From Oscillospiraceae bacterium (GTDB taxonomy: Bacteria > Bacillota > Clostridia > Oscillospirales > Ruminococcaceae): 64,000 nt of DNA. This document shows, piece after piece, positions 8,118 to 17,405 of this stretch (position 1 is the first letter of the stretch; each line of letters starts with the position of its first letter). Location of the stretch: assembly GCA_017536625.1 (NCBI GenBank), contig JAFXGY010000013.1:1-64000 (forward strand), read 5' to 3'. The notes below the pieces were generated by a model. The model saw only the letters and a program-made list of their open reading frames with translations. It was not told the origin of the DNA and did no database searches. The position numbers and the translations under genes were made by a program.

Positions 8118-9188
8118 ATGGAAAAAGTAAAAACATACGCGAAAAAATATTTTATTGACGCTATGTCCGCAATGGCCCTCGGACTTTTTGCCTCTCTTCT
8201 TATCGGAACTATTTTCGGAACAATAGGGACATATCTCGGACCAAATTACATAGCGAACGAAACGGTGAACGCCATAGGCGGATTTTTTACCGAAATGAAG
8301 GCGTTTGCCCAGGGAGCTTCAGGAATGGCAATAGGCGTGGCAATCGCTTATTCGCTGAAGGCAGATCCTCTTGTTATGTTTTCATGCGCCGCGGTGGGAA
8401 GTCTTTCATATTCCCTTGGCGCAACCATTCTTCTTGAAAACGGAGAAACCATTGCATATACCGCAGGCCCTGCGGGAGCTTATATCGCCGCAATTATTGC
8501 GGTGGAAATCGGAATGCTCGTTTCCAAAAAGACAAAGGTGGATATTCTTGTAACTCCCACGGTTACGATCATTGCCGGCTATGCTGTGGCAAAACTCATT
8601 TGCCCCGCCGTTGCTTATATTATGTACTGGCTGGGCGATTTTATAAATACTGCGACGGAAATGCAGCCACTTCTTATGGGAATCATTATTGCTGTGGTGG
8701 TCGGAATGATTCTTACTCTTCCGATTTCTTCCGCTGCAATATGCGCCATGATTGGCATAAGCGGAATTGCCGGCGGCGCCGCAACAGCCGGATGCTGTGC
8801 CCAGATGATAGGTTTTGCTGTTATCAGTTTTGCGGATAATGGCTGGGGAGGATTTTTTGCCCAGGGACTCGGAACTTCGATGCTCCAGATGAGCAATATC
8901 ATAAAGAAACCTCTTATCTGGATTCCTCCAACTCTTGCTTCGGCTGTTACAGGACCTATAAGCACTCTTATCTTTAAACTTGAATGTACCGGAGTTTCCG
9001 CCGGAATGGGAACCTGCGGCCTTGTAGGGCCTCTGGGAACTCTTTCGGATATGGGCGGAGGAAGCAATATGTGGATGGGTATGCTTCTTTGCTATTTTGT
9101 TCTTCCGGCGGTGCTTTCCTATTTGTTCTATTTTGCAATGAAGAAAATGGGAATGATAAAAGACGGAGATATGAAACTTCAAAGTTAA
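8118..9188 (+). CDS. PfoR-like PTS EIIC-type membrane protein
   Basis: The 356-residue protein has about nine or ten hydrophobic segments rich in Gly and Ala and resembles PTS_EIIC_2/PfoR (COG3641). The glycine-rich stretch GISGIAGGAATAGCCAQMIGFA and the late PLGTLSDMGGG are characteristic. PfoR was named for an effect on perfringolysin expression, but most members are orphan IIC domains whose substrate is unknown. No EIIA or EIIB gene is adjacent. It is monocistronic, with its own promoter and terminator. Confidence 0.8.
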   Translation: MEKVKTYAKKYFIDAMSAMALGLFASLLIGTIFGTIGTYLGPNYIANETVNAIGGFFTEMKAFAQGASGMAIGVAIAYSLKADPLVMFSCAAVGSLSYSLGATILLENGETIAYTAGPAGAYIAAIIAVEIGMLVSKKTKVDILVTPTVTIIAGYAVAKLICPAVAYIMYWLGDFINTATEMQPLLMGIIIAVVVGMILTLPISSAAICAMIGISGIAGGAATAGCCAQMIGFAVISFADNGWGGFFAQGLGTSMLQMSNIIKKPLIWIPPTLASAVTGPISTLIFKLECTGVSAGMGTCGLVGPLGTLSDMGGGSNMWMGMLLCYFVLPAVLSYLFYFAMKKMGMIKDGDMKLQS

Positions 9189-9190
9189 TA

Positions 9191-9222
9191 AAAAAGCGGA
9201 ACGCGAATGCGTTCCGCTTTTT
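9191..9222. terminator. Bidirectional terminator after the PfoR-like gene
   Basis: AAAAAGCGGAACGC (9191-9204) and GCGTTCCGCTTTTT (9209-9222) form a 14-bp stem with loop GAAT, with T-runs on both strands. Confidence 0.92.
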
Positions 9223-9235
9223 TAAATAAAAATCC

Positions 9236-9266
9236 CCGTGCTCAAATGAGCACGGTGCTTTTTTTA
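9236..9266. terminator. Second hairpin with GTGCTCA/TGAGCAC stem
   Basis: CCGTGCTCA (9236-9244) pairs with CCGAGCA-complement TGAGCACGG (9247-9255). A T7 run lies on the plus-strand side at about 9260. It probably also marks the end of the convergent kdgK operon. Confidence 0.7.
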
Positions 9267-9282
9267 TATGAGCACAATTCAA

Positions 9283-10305
9283 TTATCTCTGAACACGGCC
9301 GGAAGCATCGCCGCCTGCAAGTTTTTCAACTTCTGCTACGGAAATGCGGTTATAGTCGCCTTCGATGGAATGTTTGAGTGCGGAAGCCGCAACGGCAAAA
9401 TTGATTGCATCCTGGGTGGATTTGCCGCTGAGAAGAGCATAGATAAGACCGCCGCCGAAGGAATCTCCGCCGCCGACTCTGTCAACAATGCGAAGGTTAT
9501 AGGTTCTGCTGAAGCAATAATTTTCGCCGTCATAAAGCATTCCTGCCCAATCGTTATCGCTTGCGGAAATGGAAGAACGAAGGGTGATTGCAACTTTTTC
9601 AAATCCGAATTTGTCAGCAAGCTGTTTTGCAACGGATTTATATCCTTCGTGGTTAAGTTTACCGCCGTAAATATCGGTATCTTCCGCTTCGATTCCGAAA
9701 ACATCTTTTGCGTCTTCTTCGTTGGAAATGCAGACGTCAACATATTTGCAAAGTTCGGTCATTGCTTCTCTTGCCTGTTCACGGGTCCAAAGTTTTCCGC
9801 GGTAGTTGAGGTCGCAGGAAACTTTTATGCCTTTTTCTTTTGCGGCAATGCAGGCACGTTTGCAGATTTCAACAAGGTTCGGGCCAAGTGCGGGAGTGAT
9901 TCCGGTGAAGTGGAACCAGTCTGCTCCGTCAAGAATGGAATCCCAGTCAAAGTCATCGGGAGAAGCTTCCTGAATTGCGGAATGTGCACGGTCATAAATG
10001 CAGACAGAACCGCGCTGGGAAGCGCCTTTTTCGAGGAAGTAAATACCAACTCTGTCGCCGCCGCGAACGATTGCGGAAGTATCAACGCCGAAATAACGGA
10101 GAGAATTTACCGCGGCCTGGCCGATGGCGTGTTTCGGAAGTTTGGTTACATATTTGCTTTCCATGCCGTAATTTGCAAGAGAAACGGCAACGTTTGCTTC
10201 GCCGCCGCCAAAAGTTGCCTGCATCTGGTCATTCTGGAAAAAACGGTAATAACCGTTGGGTGCAAGGCGAAGCATAAGTTCGCCGAAAGTTACAATTTTA
10301 GCCAT
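9283..10305 (-). CDS. kdgK: 2-dehydro-3-deoxygluconokinase (PfkB family)
   Basis: KdgK phosphorylates 2-keto-3-deoxygluconate to KDPG with ATP. It is a ribokinase/PfkB-fold protein of 340 residues with an N-terminal sugar-binding FGGGEANVA and the catalytic C-terminal GGGDSFGGG (base Asp about 281). PfkB proteins vary in substrate, but its position in a uxaC-uxuA-uxuB-eda operon makes KDG the expected sugar. Its ATG overlaps the end of eda by eight bases, which implies translational coupling. It is the last gene of the operon. Confidence 0.92.
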   Translation of the reverse strand: MAKIVTFGELMLRLAPNGYYRFFQNDQMQATFGGGEANVAVSLANYGMESKYVTKLPKHAIGQAAVNSLRYFGVDTSAIVRGGDRVGIYFLEKGASQRGSVCIYDRAHSAIQEASPDDFDWDSILDGADWFHFTGITPALGPNLVEICKRACIAAKEKGIKVSCDLNYRGKLWTREQAREAMTELCKYVDVCISNEEDAKDVFGIEAEDTDIYGGKLNHEGYKSVAKQLADKFGFEKVAITLRSSISASDNDWAGMLYDGENYCFSRTYNLRIVDRVGGGDSFGGGLIYALLSGKSTQDAINFAVAASALKHSIEGDYNRISVAEVEKLAGGDASGRVQR

Positions 10306-10945
10306 TGCTGCGTGCCTCCTTGACTATTTCAACAGATTTTTTGCAAAGTTCGATGATTTCTTCCCATTTGTTGTTATCAATAAGGTCTGCGGTTACCATA
10401 TAAGAACCTCCGCAGGCGCAGATAACAGGGCAGGAAAGATATTCTTTAAGGTTTTTGAGAGAAATGCCGCCGGTGGGCATTACTTTAAACATGGGGAAGG
10501 GTGCGCTCATGGCTTTGATTTTTGCAAGGCCGCCGCTCTGTTCCGCGGGGAAGAATTTGAGCACTTTAAGGCCGAATTTAAGCGCCGCATGATAATCGGT
10601 GGGGGTGGTGCATCCGGGATAAATGGGAAGACCTTTTTCCTGGCAATATGCAACAAGTTCCGGGTCGAATCCGGGGGTTACGATGAACTGGGCACCGGCA
10701 GAAAGGGCTTTATCCACCTGTTCAGTAGTAAGAACGGTTCCTGCGCCGACGAGCATATCGGGGCAGGCTTCACGCATAAGGCGAATAGCAATATCAGCTC
10801 CTGCGGCACGGAAGGTCACTTCCGCAACGGGAACGCCGCCTTCGCAAAGGGCTTTTGCAAGGTTTGCGGCATCTCTTTCCGGGTTATTAAGTTTTATGAC
10901 CGGAACAACGCCGATTTCAGAAATTTTTTGGTTTATATCACACAT
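10298..10945 (-). CDS. eda: KDPG/KHG aldolase
   Basis: Eda splits 2-keto-3-deoxy-6-phosphogluconate into pyruvate and glyceraldehyde-3-phosphate, the last step of the pathway in this operon. The class I aldolase residues are visible: Glu in AEVTFR (about 42) and the Schiff-base Lys in VLKFFPAE (about 130). VGAGTVL and the phosphate-binding MPTGGI loop are present. At 215 residues it has the normal length. It overlaps kdgK by eight bases and follows uxuB by 33 bp. Confidence 0.95.
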   Translation of the reverse strand: MCDINQKISEIGVVPVIKLNNPERDAANLAKALCEGGVPVAEVTFRAAGADIAIRLMREACPDMLVGAGTVLTTEQVDKALSAGAQFIVTPGFDPELVAYCQEKGLPIYPGCTTPTDYHAALKFGLKVLKFFPAEQSGGLAKIKAMSAPFPMFKVMPTGGISLKNLKEYLSCPVICACGGSYMVTADLIDNNKWEEIIELCKKSVEIVKEARSNG

Positions 10946-10978
10946 GATGAAATCTCTCCAATCGTCAGAAATTATATA

Positions 10979-11830
10979 TTAAACTCCGGAATAAGCGGAA
11001 AAACCGCCGTCAACGGGGATAACAACGCCGGTGATGAATCCTGCGGCATCATTGTTTACAAGGAAGAGCAGGCTTCCGGAAAGTTCTTCCGTTTCTCCGA
11101 ATCTTCCCATGGGAGTTGCCGCAAGGATTTTTCCTGTTCTTGCGGTGGGGGTTCCGTCATCGTTCCAAAGGAGCTTTGCGTTCTGCTTGGTGGAAAAGAA
11201 TCCGGGTGCTATTGCGTTGACCCTGATTCCGACCCTTGAAAAATGAACCGCAAGCCATTGGGTAAAGTTGGAAATTGCGGCTTTTGCGCCGGAATATGCG
11301 GGAATTTTGGTGAGGGGGGTATAAGCGTTCATAGAGGAGATATTGATGATGTTGCAACCATCTCTGCCGACCATCTGTTTCGCGAATGCCTGGGTGGGGA
11401 TAAGAGTTCCGAGGAAGTTGAGGTTGAAAACAAAGCCTACTCCGTCGGTATCAAGATCGAAAAAGCTTTTGGTATCGGCGTCGATATCCCCAAGCTCAAA
11501 ATATTCCTTATCGGTGGTTGCTTTGGGGTTGTTTCCGCCGGCGCCGTTGACAAGAATATCGCAGGGACCAAAATCTTCGACAATCTGCTTTGCAACATTT
11601 TCACAAATTTCTTTGTTGAGTACGTTGCAGGAATATGCTTTTGCAATTCCGCCTTCGGCGGTGATTTCATCCGCAAAAGATTTTGCCGCTTCTTCGTTAA
11701 GGTCAAGAAGGGCAACTTTTGCGCCTGCTCTTGCAAGAACTTTTGCGAAATAGCTGCAAAGAATTCCGCCTGCGCCGGTTACTACCGCGACTTTTCCCGA
11801 AAGGTCGGTATCGAGAACATTTTTAATCAT
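10979..11830 (-). CDS. uxuB: D-mannonate oxidoreductase (fructuronate reductase), SDR type
   Basis: This enzyme interconverts D-fructuronate and D-mannonate with NAD(H). It is not the long-chain UxuB of E. coli but an SDR, like the Bacillus YjmF enzyme. Visible are the TGAGGIL cofactor loop (residues 19-25), VNGAGG, the catalytic Ser in INISSMNAY, and YSGAK with Tyr and Lys. The C-terminal VIPVDGGFSAYSGV is typical of the group. Length is 283 residues. The assignment rests on its place between uxuA and eda. Confidence 0.9.
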   Translation of the reverse strand: MIKNVLDTDLSGKVAVVTGAGGILCSYFAKVLARAGAKVALLDLNEEAAKSFADEITAEGGIAKAYSCNVLNKEICENVAKQIVEDFGPCDILVNGAGGNNPKATTDKEYFELGDIDADTKSFFDLDTDGVGFVFNLNFLGTLIPTQAFAKQMVGRDGCNIINISSMNAYTPLTKIPAYSGAKAAISNFTQWLAVHFSRVGIRVNAIAPGFFSTKQNAKLLWNDDGTPTARTGKILAATPMGRFGETEELSGSLLFLVNNDAAGFITGVVIPVDGGFSAYSGV

Positions 11831-11841
11831 TGTTTATCTCC

Positions 11842-12894
11842 TTATTTTTTATTCTTTTCACAAGCTTCAAAAAGTCCGTTGATATAAACGGCGCCAAGAG
11901 CACGGTCGAAAAGACCGTAACCGGGTTTTCCGGTTTCGCCCCAAATCATTCTTCCGTGGTCAGGACGGACATAGCCTTCAAAATTATTATCAACAAGGGC
12001 TTTTACGATTTCATAAAGGTCAAGGCTTCCGCAGGAGGAAAGATGCGCTCTTTCTTCAAAGGAACCGTCCTCCATAATTTTTACGTTGCGGATATGCATG
12101 AATCCGATTCTGTCCATGGCGGCATATTTTCTAATCATGGCAACAACGTCGTTGGAAGCGGCGCAGCCAAGGCTTCCGGTGCAAAGGCAAAGGGTGTTGG
12201 AAGGGCTGTCCACAAGTTTAAGGAATCTGTCAAGATTTTCTTCACAGGTAATGATTCTCGGAATTCCGAAAATGGGGTAGGGCGGGTCGTCCGGATGGAT
12301 TGCCATTTTAACGCCGCATTCTTCCGCAACGGGAATAACTTTTTTAAGGAAGCGTTCAAGGTTTTTCCAAAGGCCTTCTTCGCCGAGTTCGCCATAGGCG
12401 GAAATAAGCTCGCGGACTTCTTCCTGACTGTAACTTGAATCCCAACCGGGAAGGTGAATATCATCTTTGAGCGGGTCAAGTCCGCGCATCTGGTCCCAAT
12501 ACATTACAAGGCTTGTGGAACCGTCGGGGGCTTTTTTATCAAGCTGGGTTCTGGTCCAGTCAAAAACCGGCATGAAATTATATGTAACGCATTTAACGCC
12601 GTATTTTGCGCAGCGGCGGATATTTTCGCAGTAAACGTCGAGAAGATGTTCAACGTCGCCTCTGCCGAGTTTTATATCTTCGCAGACCGGAATGGATTCC
12701 ACAACATCGAAAACAAGACCGTGCTCTTCGCATTCGGCCTTCATTTTGGCAAGGCTTTCCTCGGGCCAGACTTCGCCGGGTTTTACGTCATAAACAGCGG
12801 AAACGACCGAACGCATCCCCGGAATCTGGGAAATATATTCGAGGGAAATGGGGTCGCTTTCACCATACCAGCGAAAAGAAAGTTTCATTTTCAT
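11842..12894 (-). CDS. uxuA: Mannonate dehydratase
   Basis: UxuA dehydrates D-mannonate to 2-keto-3-deoxygluconate using a divalent metal in a TIM barrel. The N-terminus [12 protein letters not shown], the metal and substrate motifs MAIHPDDPP and CTGSLG, and the late HIRNVK and DHGRMIWGE agree with the family. It has 350 residues. The first ATG (12894) overlaps the uxaC TGA in an ATGA, and GGAGG lies seven bases upstream, so this start fits translational coupling; a second ATG two codons later is possible. Confidence 0.96.
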   Translation of the reverse strand: MKMKLSFRWYGESDPISLEYISQIPGMRSVVSAVYDVKPGEVWPEESLAKMKAECEEHGLVFDVVESIPVCEDIKLGRGDVEHLLDVYCENIRRCAKYGVKCVTYNFMPVFDWTRTQLDKKAPDGSTSLVMYWDQMRGLDPLKDDIHLPGWDSSYSQEEVRELISAYGELGEEGLWKNLERFLKKVIPVAEECGVKMAIHPDDPPYPIFGIPRIITCEENLDRFLKLVDSPSNTLCLCTGSLGCAASNDVVAMIRKYAAMDRIGFMHIRNVKIMEDGSFEERAHLSSCGSLDLYEIVKALVDNNFEGYVRPDHGRMIWGETGKPGYGLFDRALGAVYINGLFEACEKNKK

Positions 12895-14303
12895 TGTTTT
12901 TCCTCCAATCCGAAATATCTTGCGGCATTATTATAAGAAATATCTTCGGCGATTTTGCCAAGTGTATTCATATCACAGGGATATTCGCCGTTTTCGACCC
13001 ATTCACCCATAAGGGCACAAAGAATTCGGCGGAAATATTCATGGCGGGTATAGCTTAAAAAGCTGCGGGAATCCGTGAGCATTCCGATAAAGTTCCCAAG
13101 CATGCTCAGATTCGCAAGGCTGATGAGCTGATCGCGCATACCCTGTTTGTTATCGTTGAACCACCATGCGCTTCCGTGCTGAAGCTTTCCGGGAACTTCG
13201 GTTCCCTGGAAGGAACCGATGAGAGTATCGAGAAAAGCGTTGTCGGAAGGATCAAGGCTGTAAAGAACGGTTTTTGGAAGAGCATTTTTGCTGTTAAGGG
13301 CATCAAGAAGCTTCGCCAGCGCTTCGGAACCGTTTTCCGGTCCGATGCAGTCAAAACCGGTATCGGGGCCGATTTTTTTAAACATTTCGCTGTTCGGGTT
13401 GCGAAGGCAGTTGTAATGAATCTGCATTACCCAGCCAAGGCGGACATATTCTTCCGCACAGAAAATGAGAAGAGCAGTTTTGAGCATCGCTGCTTCCTTT
13501 GCGGAAACTTCTTCGTGCTCAAGACCTTTTTTTATGATTTCATCAAGTTCACCTTCGGTGCTCGGTTCAAAAACCATGTGGTCAAGCCCATGGTCGCTGG
13601 CTTTGCAGCCATGCTCGTTAAAATATTCGATTCTTTTGCCAAGGGCTTTTTTGAGCGAATCAAAATTGCTTATTGAGATTCCGGAAACAGCAGAAAGCTG
13701 TGCGATATATTCACACCAGCCGGATTTATCGATGTTGAGTGCTTTATCCGGACGGAAGGAAGGAGCGACAACGGTATTGAAACTTTCATCTGCGGCAATT
13801 TTTTCGTGCCATTCAAGATTATCTATGGGGTCATCGGTGGTTCCGATGAATGCGACGCCGCTTTTTTTGATGATGTCGCGAACTCCGAGATTTCCTTCGC
13901 TGAGTTTCTTTTCGCAAAGGTTCCAGACCTCCCCGGCAGTTTCACCGCTGAGAACGCCTTCATAGCCGAAATATTTTTTCAGCTCAAGGTGGCACCAATG
14001 GTACATCGGGTTTCCGATGGTTTTGGGAAGGGCTTCGGCAAACTTCTGGAATTTTTCTCTTTCGGGCGCATCCCCGGTGATGTAATATTCGTCAACGCCG
14101 TTTGAACGCATTATGCGCCATTTGTAATGGTCGCCGGAAAGCCAGAGTTGGGAGATATTTTCGAAATGCTTGTTTTCAAAAATCTCCCTGGGGCTTACGT
14201 GGCAATGATAATCTATTATCGGCATTTTTGCTGCGTGCTTGTGATAAAGAATTTTTGCGGTTTCCGTCGAAAGAAGAAAATCGCTGTCCATAAAAGGCTT
14301 CAA
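12891..14303 (-). CDS. uxaC: Glucuronate isomerase
   Basis: UxaC converts D-glucuronate to D-fructuronate (and D-galacturonate to D-tagaturonate). It is an amidohydrolase-fold metal enzyme. The sequence closely matches E. coli Uxa[61 protein letters not shown] and [21 protein letters not shown]. It has 470 residues. Start is a TTG (14303-14301) with GGAGG eight bases upstream; the ATG four codons later lacks that spacing. It is the first gene of the operon. Confidence 0.97.
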   Translation of the reverse strand: MKPFMDSDFLLSTETAKILYHKHAAKMPIIDYHCHVSPREIFENKHFENISQLWLSGDHYKWRIMRSNGVDEYYITGDAPEREKFQKFAEALPKTIGNPMYHWCHLELKKYFGYEGVLSGETAGEVWNLCEKKLSEGNLGVRDIIKKSGVAFIGTTDDPIDNLEWHEKIAADESFNTVVAPSFRPDKALNIDKSGWCEYIAQLSAVSGISISNFDSLKKALGKRIEYFNEHGCKASDHGLDHMVFEPSTEGELDEIIKKGLEHEEVSAKEAAMLKTALLIFCAEEYVRLGWVMQIHYNCLRNPNSEMFKKIGPDTGFDCIGPENGSEALAKLLDALNSKNALPKTVLYSLDPSDNAFLDTLIGSFQGTEVPGKLQHGSAWWFNDNKQGMRDQLISLANLSMLGNFIGMLTDSRSFLSYTRHEYFRRILCALMGEWVENGEYPCDMNTLGKIAEDISYNNAARYFGLEEKQ

Positions 14304-14337
14304 GCTGTTTACCTCCGGTAAAATTCAGTATTTTTTT

Positions 14338-14365
14338 ATTATAACATATCCAAATCGGGTTTCAA
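14338..14365 (-). promoter_or_regulatory. Promoter of the uxaC-uxuA-uxuB-eda-kdgK operon
   Basis: On the minus strand TTGAAA (14365-14360) and TATAAT (14343-14338) are 16 bp apart, just after the stop codon of the AraC gene. The operon can therefore be read apart from its regulator gene. Confidence 0.7.
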
Positions 14366-15595
14366 CTATTTTTGCTGTGATTCGCGATATTGCTTCGGGG
14401 TCATGCCAACTGCTTTTTTAAAAACCTTAGAAAAATAGTGAACGTCAAGAATTCCGCAATGTTGGGCGATGGTCTGTATCTGGAGCTTTGTGGTCGCAAG
14501 AAGGCGCATTGCAAGCTTGACTCTTTTCTGGTTGACATATTCGGTAAGGGTCTGTCCGGTTTCCTGGCTGAAAAGGGCAGAAAGGTAACTCGGGCTGAGA
14601 TTTTGCATCGAAGCAAGGGAATTGAGGGTGAGATTCGCGGTTAGGTCGGAATCGATGGTTGTGATTGCACGCTGCACCGGCGGAGAATAATGCTTCATGG
14701 TGTGCTTGCGCACAAGACGGCAATAAACACGGAACATATCATACATAAGTTCGTGCGCGGCGGCGGTGGAATTTATCTGTTCTATCTTCATAGCAAAATC
14801 GGAAGATACCCTGTCGATATAAAAAGGGTGTACTCCGCCGTTTTGTGCGGCTTTGCGAAGAAGGGTGTTGGTGATGATGCAATAATTTTTAAGATTGCGA
14901 ACCGGGTCCGCAAGTCTTTTTTCGAAGCTGAGAGAATTTATGTTTGAAAGAAAAAGAACTGCTTTCTGATACTGTCCCTGGGTTACGGCATTAAGCATTT
15001 CATTTTCAAAATCATAACGGGTTTCAATCATCTGGACGTTCCAGGCACTTTTTTCGGTATCGACTTTATCCTTTTTTATATTGGGCGCAAAAGAAGCCTG
15101 TTCGAGTTTTTCGTCTTTGAGTTCCTTGAAGCGGAAGTTTTCGCTTCCGTTCCATATAAGTTCGCCGAAGGAATCCACAAGCGCAAAAAGATGGCTGTTT
15201 TGGGGAATATGGGGAATGCTTTGATAAAAACTTTCAAGGTCGCCAAGCATCGACGGCGGAAGGTTCATCTTTTCCGCATGTTCAAGGATTTGTTTTCTTG
15301 TGGGAACTTCCAGAATATAAGGACCTATGAGCAGGGCAAGGTCATCTTCCTCCGGAAGAAGCATGAACATATAGGAACACGAAAAAACGTCTTTATATTC
15401 AAAAATGGTGTTTTGTTCAAGGGAAGAGAGGATTTTTTTATGCGCTTCCTCAAAATCTGTTCCGAAATCCATGAATTTGCGGAAGCCTTTATCGATTCGA
15501 TCATAGGGAATGTTATCAGAGCTGAACAAAAGAGTCTGCACATGGCATTTTTTGAAAACATTCCGCAAAAACTGCAGTTCAGCATCATAAAACAT
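14366..15595 (-). CDS. AraC-family transcriptional regulator
   Basis: The 409-residue protein ends in a typical AraC double helix-turn-helix domain (about residues 305-405). It includes LTLNSLASMQNLSPSYLSALF and the signature DVHYFSKVFKKAVGMTPKQYR. The N-terminal 300 residues form a less conserved sensor region without clear membrane segments, as in YesN/AraC regulators without a receiver domain. It lies just upstream of the uronate operon and diverges from the symporter and glycosidase genes, so it probably activates both arms in response to a uronide (inference). Confidence 0.9.
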   Translation of the reverse strand: MFYDAELQFLRNVFKKCHVQTLLFSSDNIPYDRIDKGFRKFMDFGTDFEEAHKKILSSLEQNTIFEYKDVFSCSYMFMLLPEEDDLALLIGPYILEVPTRKQILEHAEKMNLPPSMLGDLESFYQSIPHIPQNSHLFALVDSFGELIWNGSENFRFKELKDEKLEQASFAPNIKKDKVDTEKSAWNVQMIETRYDFENEMLNAVTQGQYQKAVLFLSNINSLSFEKRLADPVRNLKNYCIITNTLLRKAAQNGGVHPFYIDRVSSDFAMKIEQINSTAAAHELMYDMFRVYCRLVRKHTMKHYSPPVQRAITTIDSDLTANLTLNSLASMQNLSPSYLSALFSQETGQTLTEYVNQKRVKLAMRLLATTKLQIQTIAQHCGILDVHYFSKVFKKAVGMTPKQYRESQQK

Positions 15596-15675
15596 GAAAC
15601 TCCCTCCCGAGAAAAATGAATGGAATCCTGCAAAATTCCGTCAGCATAAACAAAACAAATAAACTTTCAGCCTAA

Positions 15676-15704
15676 TTATAGTACAACATATTCATATTTT
15701 CAAT
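15676..15704 (-). promoter_or_regulatory. Promoter of the AraC regulator gene
   Basis: Minus-strand TTGAAA (15704-15699) and TATAAT (15681-15676) are 17 bp apart. The first ATGCAC repeat (15704-15709) overlaps the upstream edge of the -35 box. Confidence 0.7.
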
Positions 15705-15803
15705 GCACACAATGACTTTCACATTAAAATAATGCACTAACACCTAAAAATTGTTCTAATAGAATAAATGAATAATTGTTATACTTTGAATAACGTCATG
15801 CAC
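15704..15803. promoter_or_regulatory. Three ATGCAC repeats in the divergent uronide promoter region
   Basis: ATGCAC occurs at 15704-15709, 15732-15737 and 15798-15803, all in the same orientation. They surround the TATACT (15780-15785), the likely -10 of the symporter gene, which has no good -35. Direct repeats beside a weak -35 suit an AraC activator. The role is inferred. Confidence 0.4.
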
Positions 15804-15843
15804 ATTTATTTTCGCATGATAATTTTTGAAAAGAGGTAACGCT

Positions 15844-17304
15844 ATGGAAACCAAAAAAACCGTAAGACCTTTTGGTATGCGCGATAAAATCGCATACGCA
15901 ATGGGCGACTTCGGCTGCAACATGAGCTTCTCGCTCAAAGGAACAGTTCAGACCTTCTGGCTCGTTTATATGACCCTCGAAACCGGTCTGCTTTCCCTTC
16001 TCCTTCTTCTTGTTCAGATCTGGGACGCAATCAATGACCCGATTATCGGTTCCATGATCGACGCAGACAGAAGAATATACAAACACGGCAAATTCAAAAC
16101 CTATATCTTCATCGGTGCTTGCGGACTTCTTGTTGCTGGTGCGCTCGTATTCATTCCTGCTCCCAACGCTTCCACCTGGATTAAAGCAATGCTCTTTATC
16201 ATGGGCTACGTAATCTGGGATGCCTGCTACACCACCGCAAACGTACCTTATGGTTCCATGCTTTCCCTCGTAACTGAAGACGCAGGCGAAAGAGCTCAGC
16301 TTTCCACATGGCGTTCCGTTGGTTCCATGATCGGTAACATGGCTCCCATGATGCTTCTCCCGATGCTTATCTGGCACAAAGAAGTTGACGCAAACGGAAA
16401 CCCCATCATAAACCCCGAAACCGGTGTTCAGGTTGAAACCCTTATGGGCGAAAGAGTATTCCTTGCTGCGCTTATCATGGGTGTTCTTGGTTTCATTGCA
16501 TTTGTTTTCATGCTCAAAACCATCACCATCCGCGTTGATGAAAACAGCGTAAAAACCAACGATACCGAAAAATTCAACGTTGTCAAAGCATTCGGCAACT
16601 TCCTTAAAAACCGTGCAGCAATGGGCGCAACCGTTGCGGCAATGGCAATGTTCCTTGGAATGAACTCTGCTTCCACCGCAAACACCATCATGTTTGCTAC
16701 TTATTTCGGCCAGGCTTCCATGTCCGGTATCGTTCAGCTCATCGGCTTCCTTCCCATGTTCATTTTCATGCCCTTCATCAAAAAGCTTGTTAATAAATAT
16801 GGTAAAAAAGAAGCTGCAGCAGCAGGTGCAGCAGTATCCCTCATCGGCGGCGTATTCATGTTCATCTTCCCGCTTATCGCAAACAAAACCATCGCTCTTG
16901 TAATTTATGTTCTTGCTCTTGCAATCTTTGGCATCGGCATGGGCGTTTATACCTGCGTTTCCTGGGCATTTATGGCTGACGCAATCGATTATAACGAATG
17001 GAAAACCGGCAAACGCGAAGAAGGTACCGTATATTCTCTCCATTCCTTCTTCAGAAAACTCGCACAGGGTGTTGGCCCCTCCATCGTTCTTCTTATCATG
17101 GGTGCTCTCGGTTATGTTTCCGAACTCGGAACCGAAGGCCAGTCCCTCCAGACCGCAACCAATATGTGCTGGCTCGTAGCAGGACTTTATGCCTTCAGCG
17201 GCATCGCAATGTTCCTTGCAATCAAATATATCTATAACCTTGATAAACCTACCCTTGAACAGATGAACAGAGAACTTGCTGAAAGAAGAGCAGCAAAAGC
17301 CTGA
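15844..17304 (+). CDS. GPH-family glycoside/hexuronide:cation symporter
   Basis: This 486-residue MFS protein belongs to the glycoside-pentoside-hexuronide family (like MelB, XylP and UidB), which imports sugars with H+ or Na+. Signs are the N-terminal YAMGDFG, the motif WDAINDPIIGSMIDA near TM2 and 12 predicted helices. I chose the ATG at 15844 after AAGAGGT; an in-frame TTG six codons upstream overlaps this binding site. Divergence from the AraC gene and the uronate operon, and the GH2 gene behind it, point to a glucuronide or related glycoside as substrate. Confidence 0.9.
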   Translation: METKKTVRPFGMRDKIAYAMGDFGCNMSFSLKGTVQTFWLVYMTLETGLLSLLLLLVQIWDAINDPIIGSMIDADRRIYKHGKFKTYIFIGACGLLVAGALVFIPAPNASTWIKAMLFIMGYVIWDACYTTANVPYGSMLSLVTEDAGERAQLSTWRSVGSMIGNMAPMMLLPMLIWHKEVDANGNPIINPETGVQVETLMGERVFLAALIMGVLGFIAFVFMLKTITIRVDENSVKTNDTEKFNVVKAFGNFLKNRAAMGATVAAMAMFLGMNSASTANTIMFATYFGQASMSGIVQLIGFLPMFIFMPFIKKLVNKYGKKEAAAAGAAVSLIGGVFMFIFPLIANKTIALVIYVLALAIFGIGMGVYTCVSWAFMADAIDYNEWKTGKREEGTVYSLHSFFRKLAQGVGPSIVLLIMGALGYVSELGTEGQSLQTATNMCWLVAGLYAFSGIAMFLAIKYIYNLDKPTLEQMNRELAERRAAKA

Positions 17305-17325
17305 TTTTTCAATAAAACTTTATAG

Positions 17326-17353
17326 ACAAGGCGGCTTGAAAAGACCGCCTTGT
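17326..17353 (+). terminator. Weak hairpin between symporter and glycosidase genes
   Basis: ACAAGGCGG (17326-17334) pairs with CCGCCTTGT (17345-17353). The T-run after it is interrupted (TTTATATT), so partial read-through into the GH2 gene is likely. Confidence 0.6.
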
Positions 17354-17405
17354 TTATATTATAATTGTTCTATATTTTTTATTTTGACAGAAGGAATAAT
17401 GAACT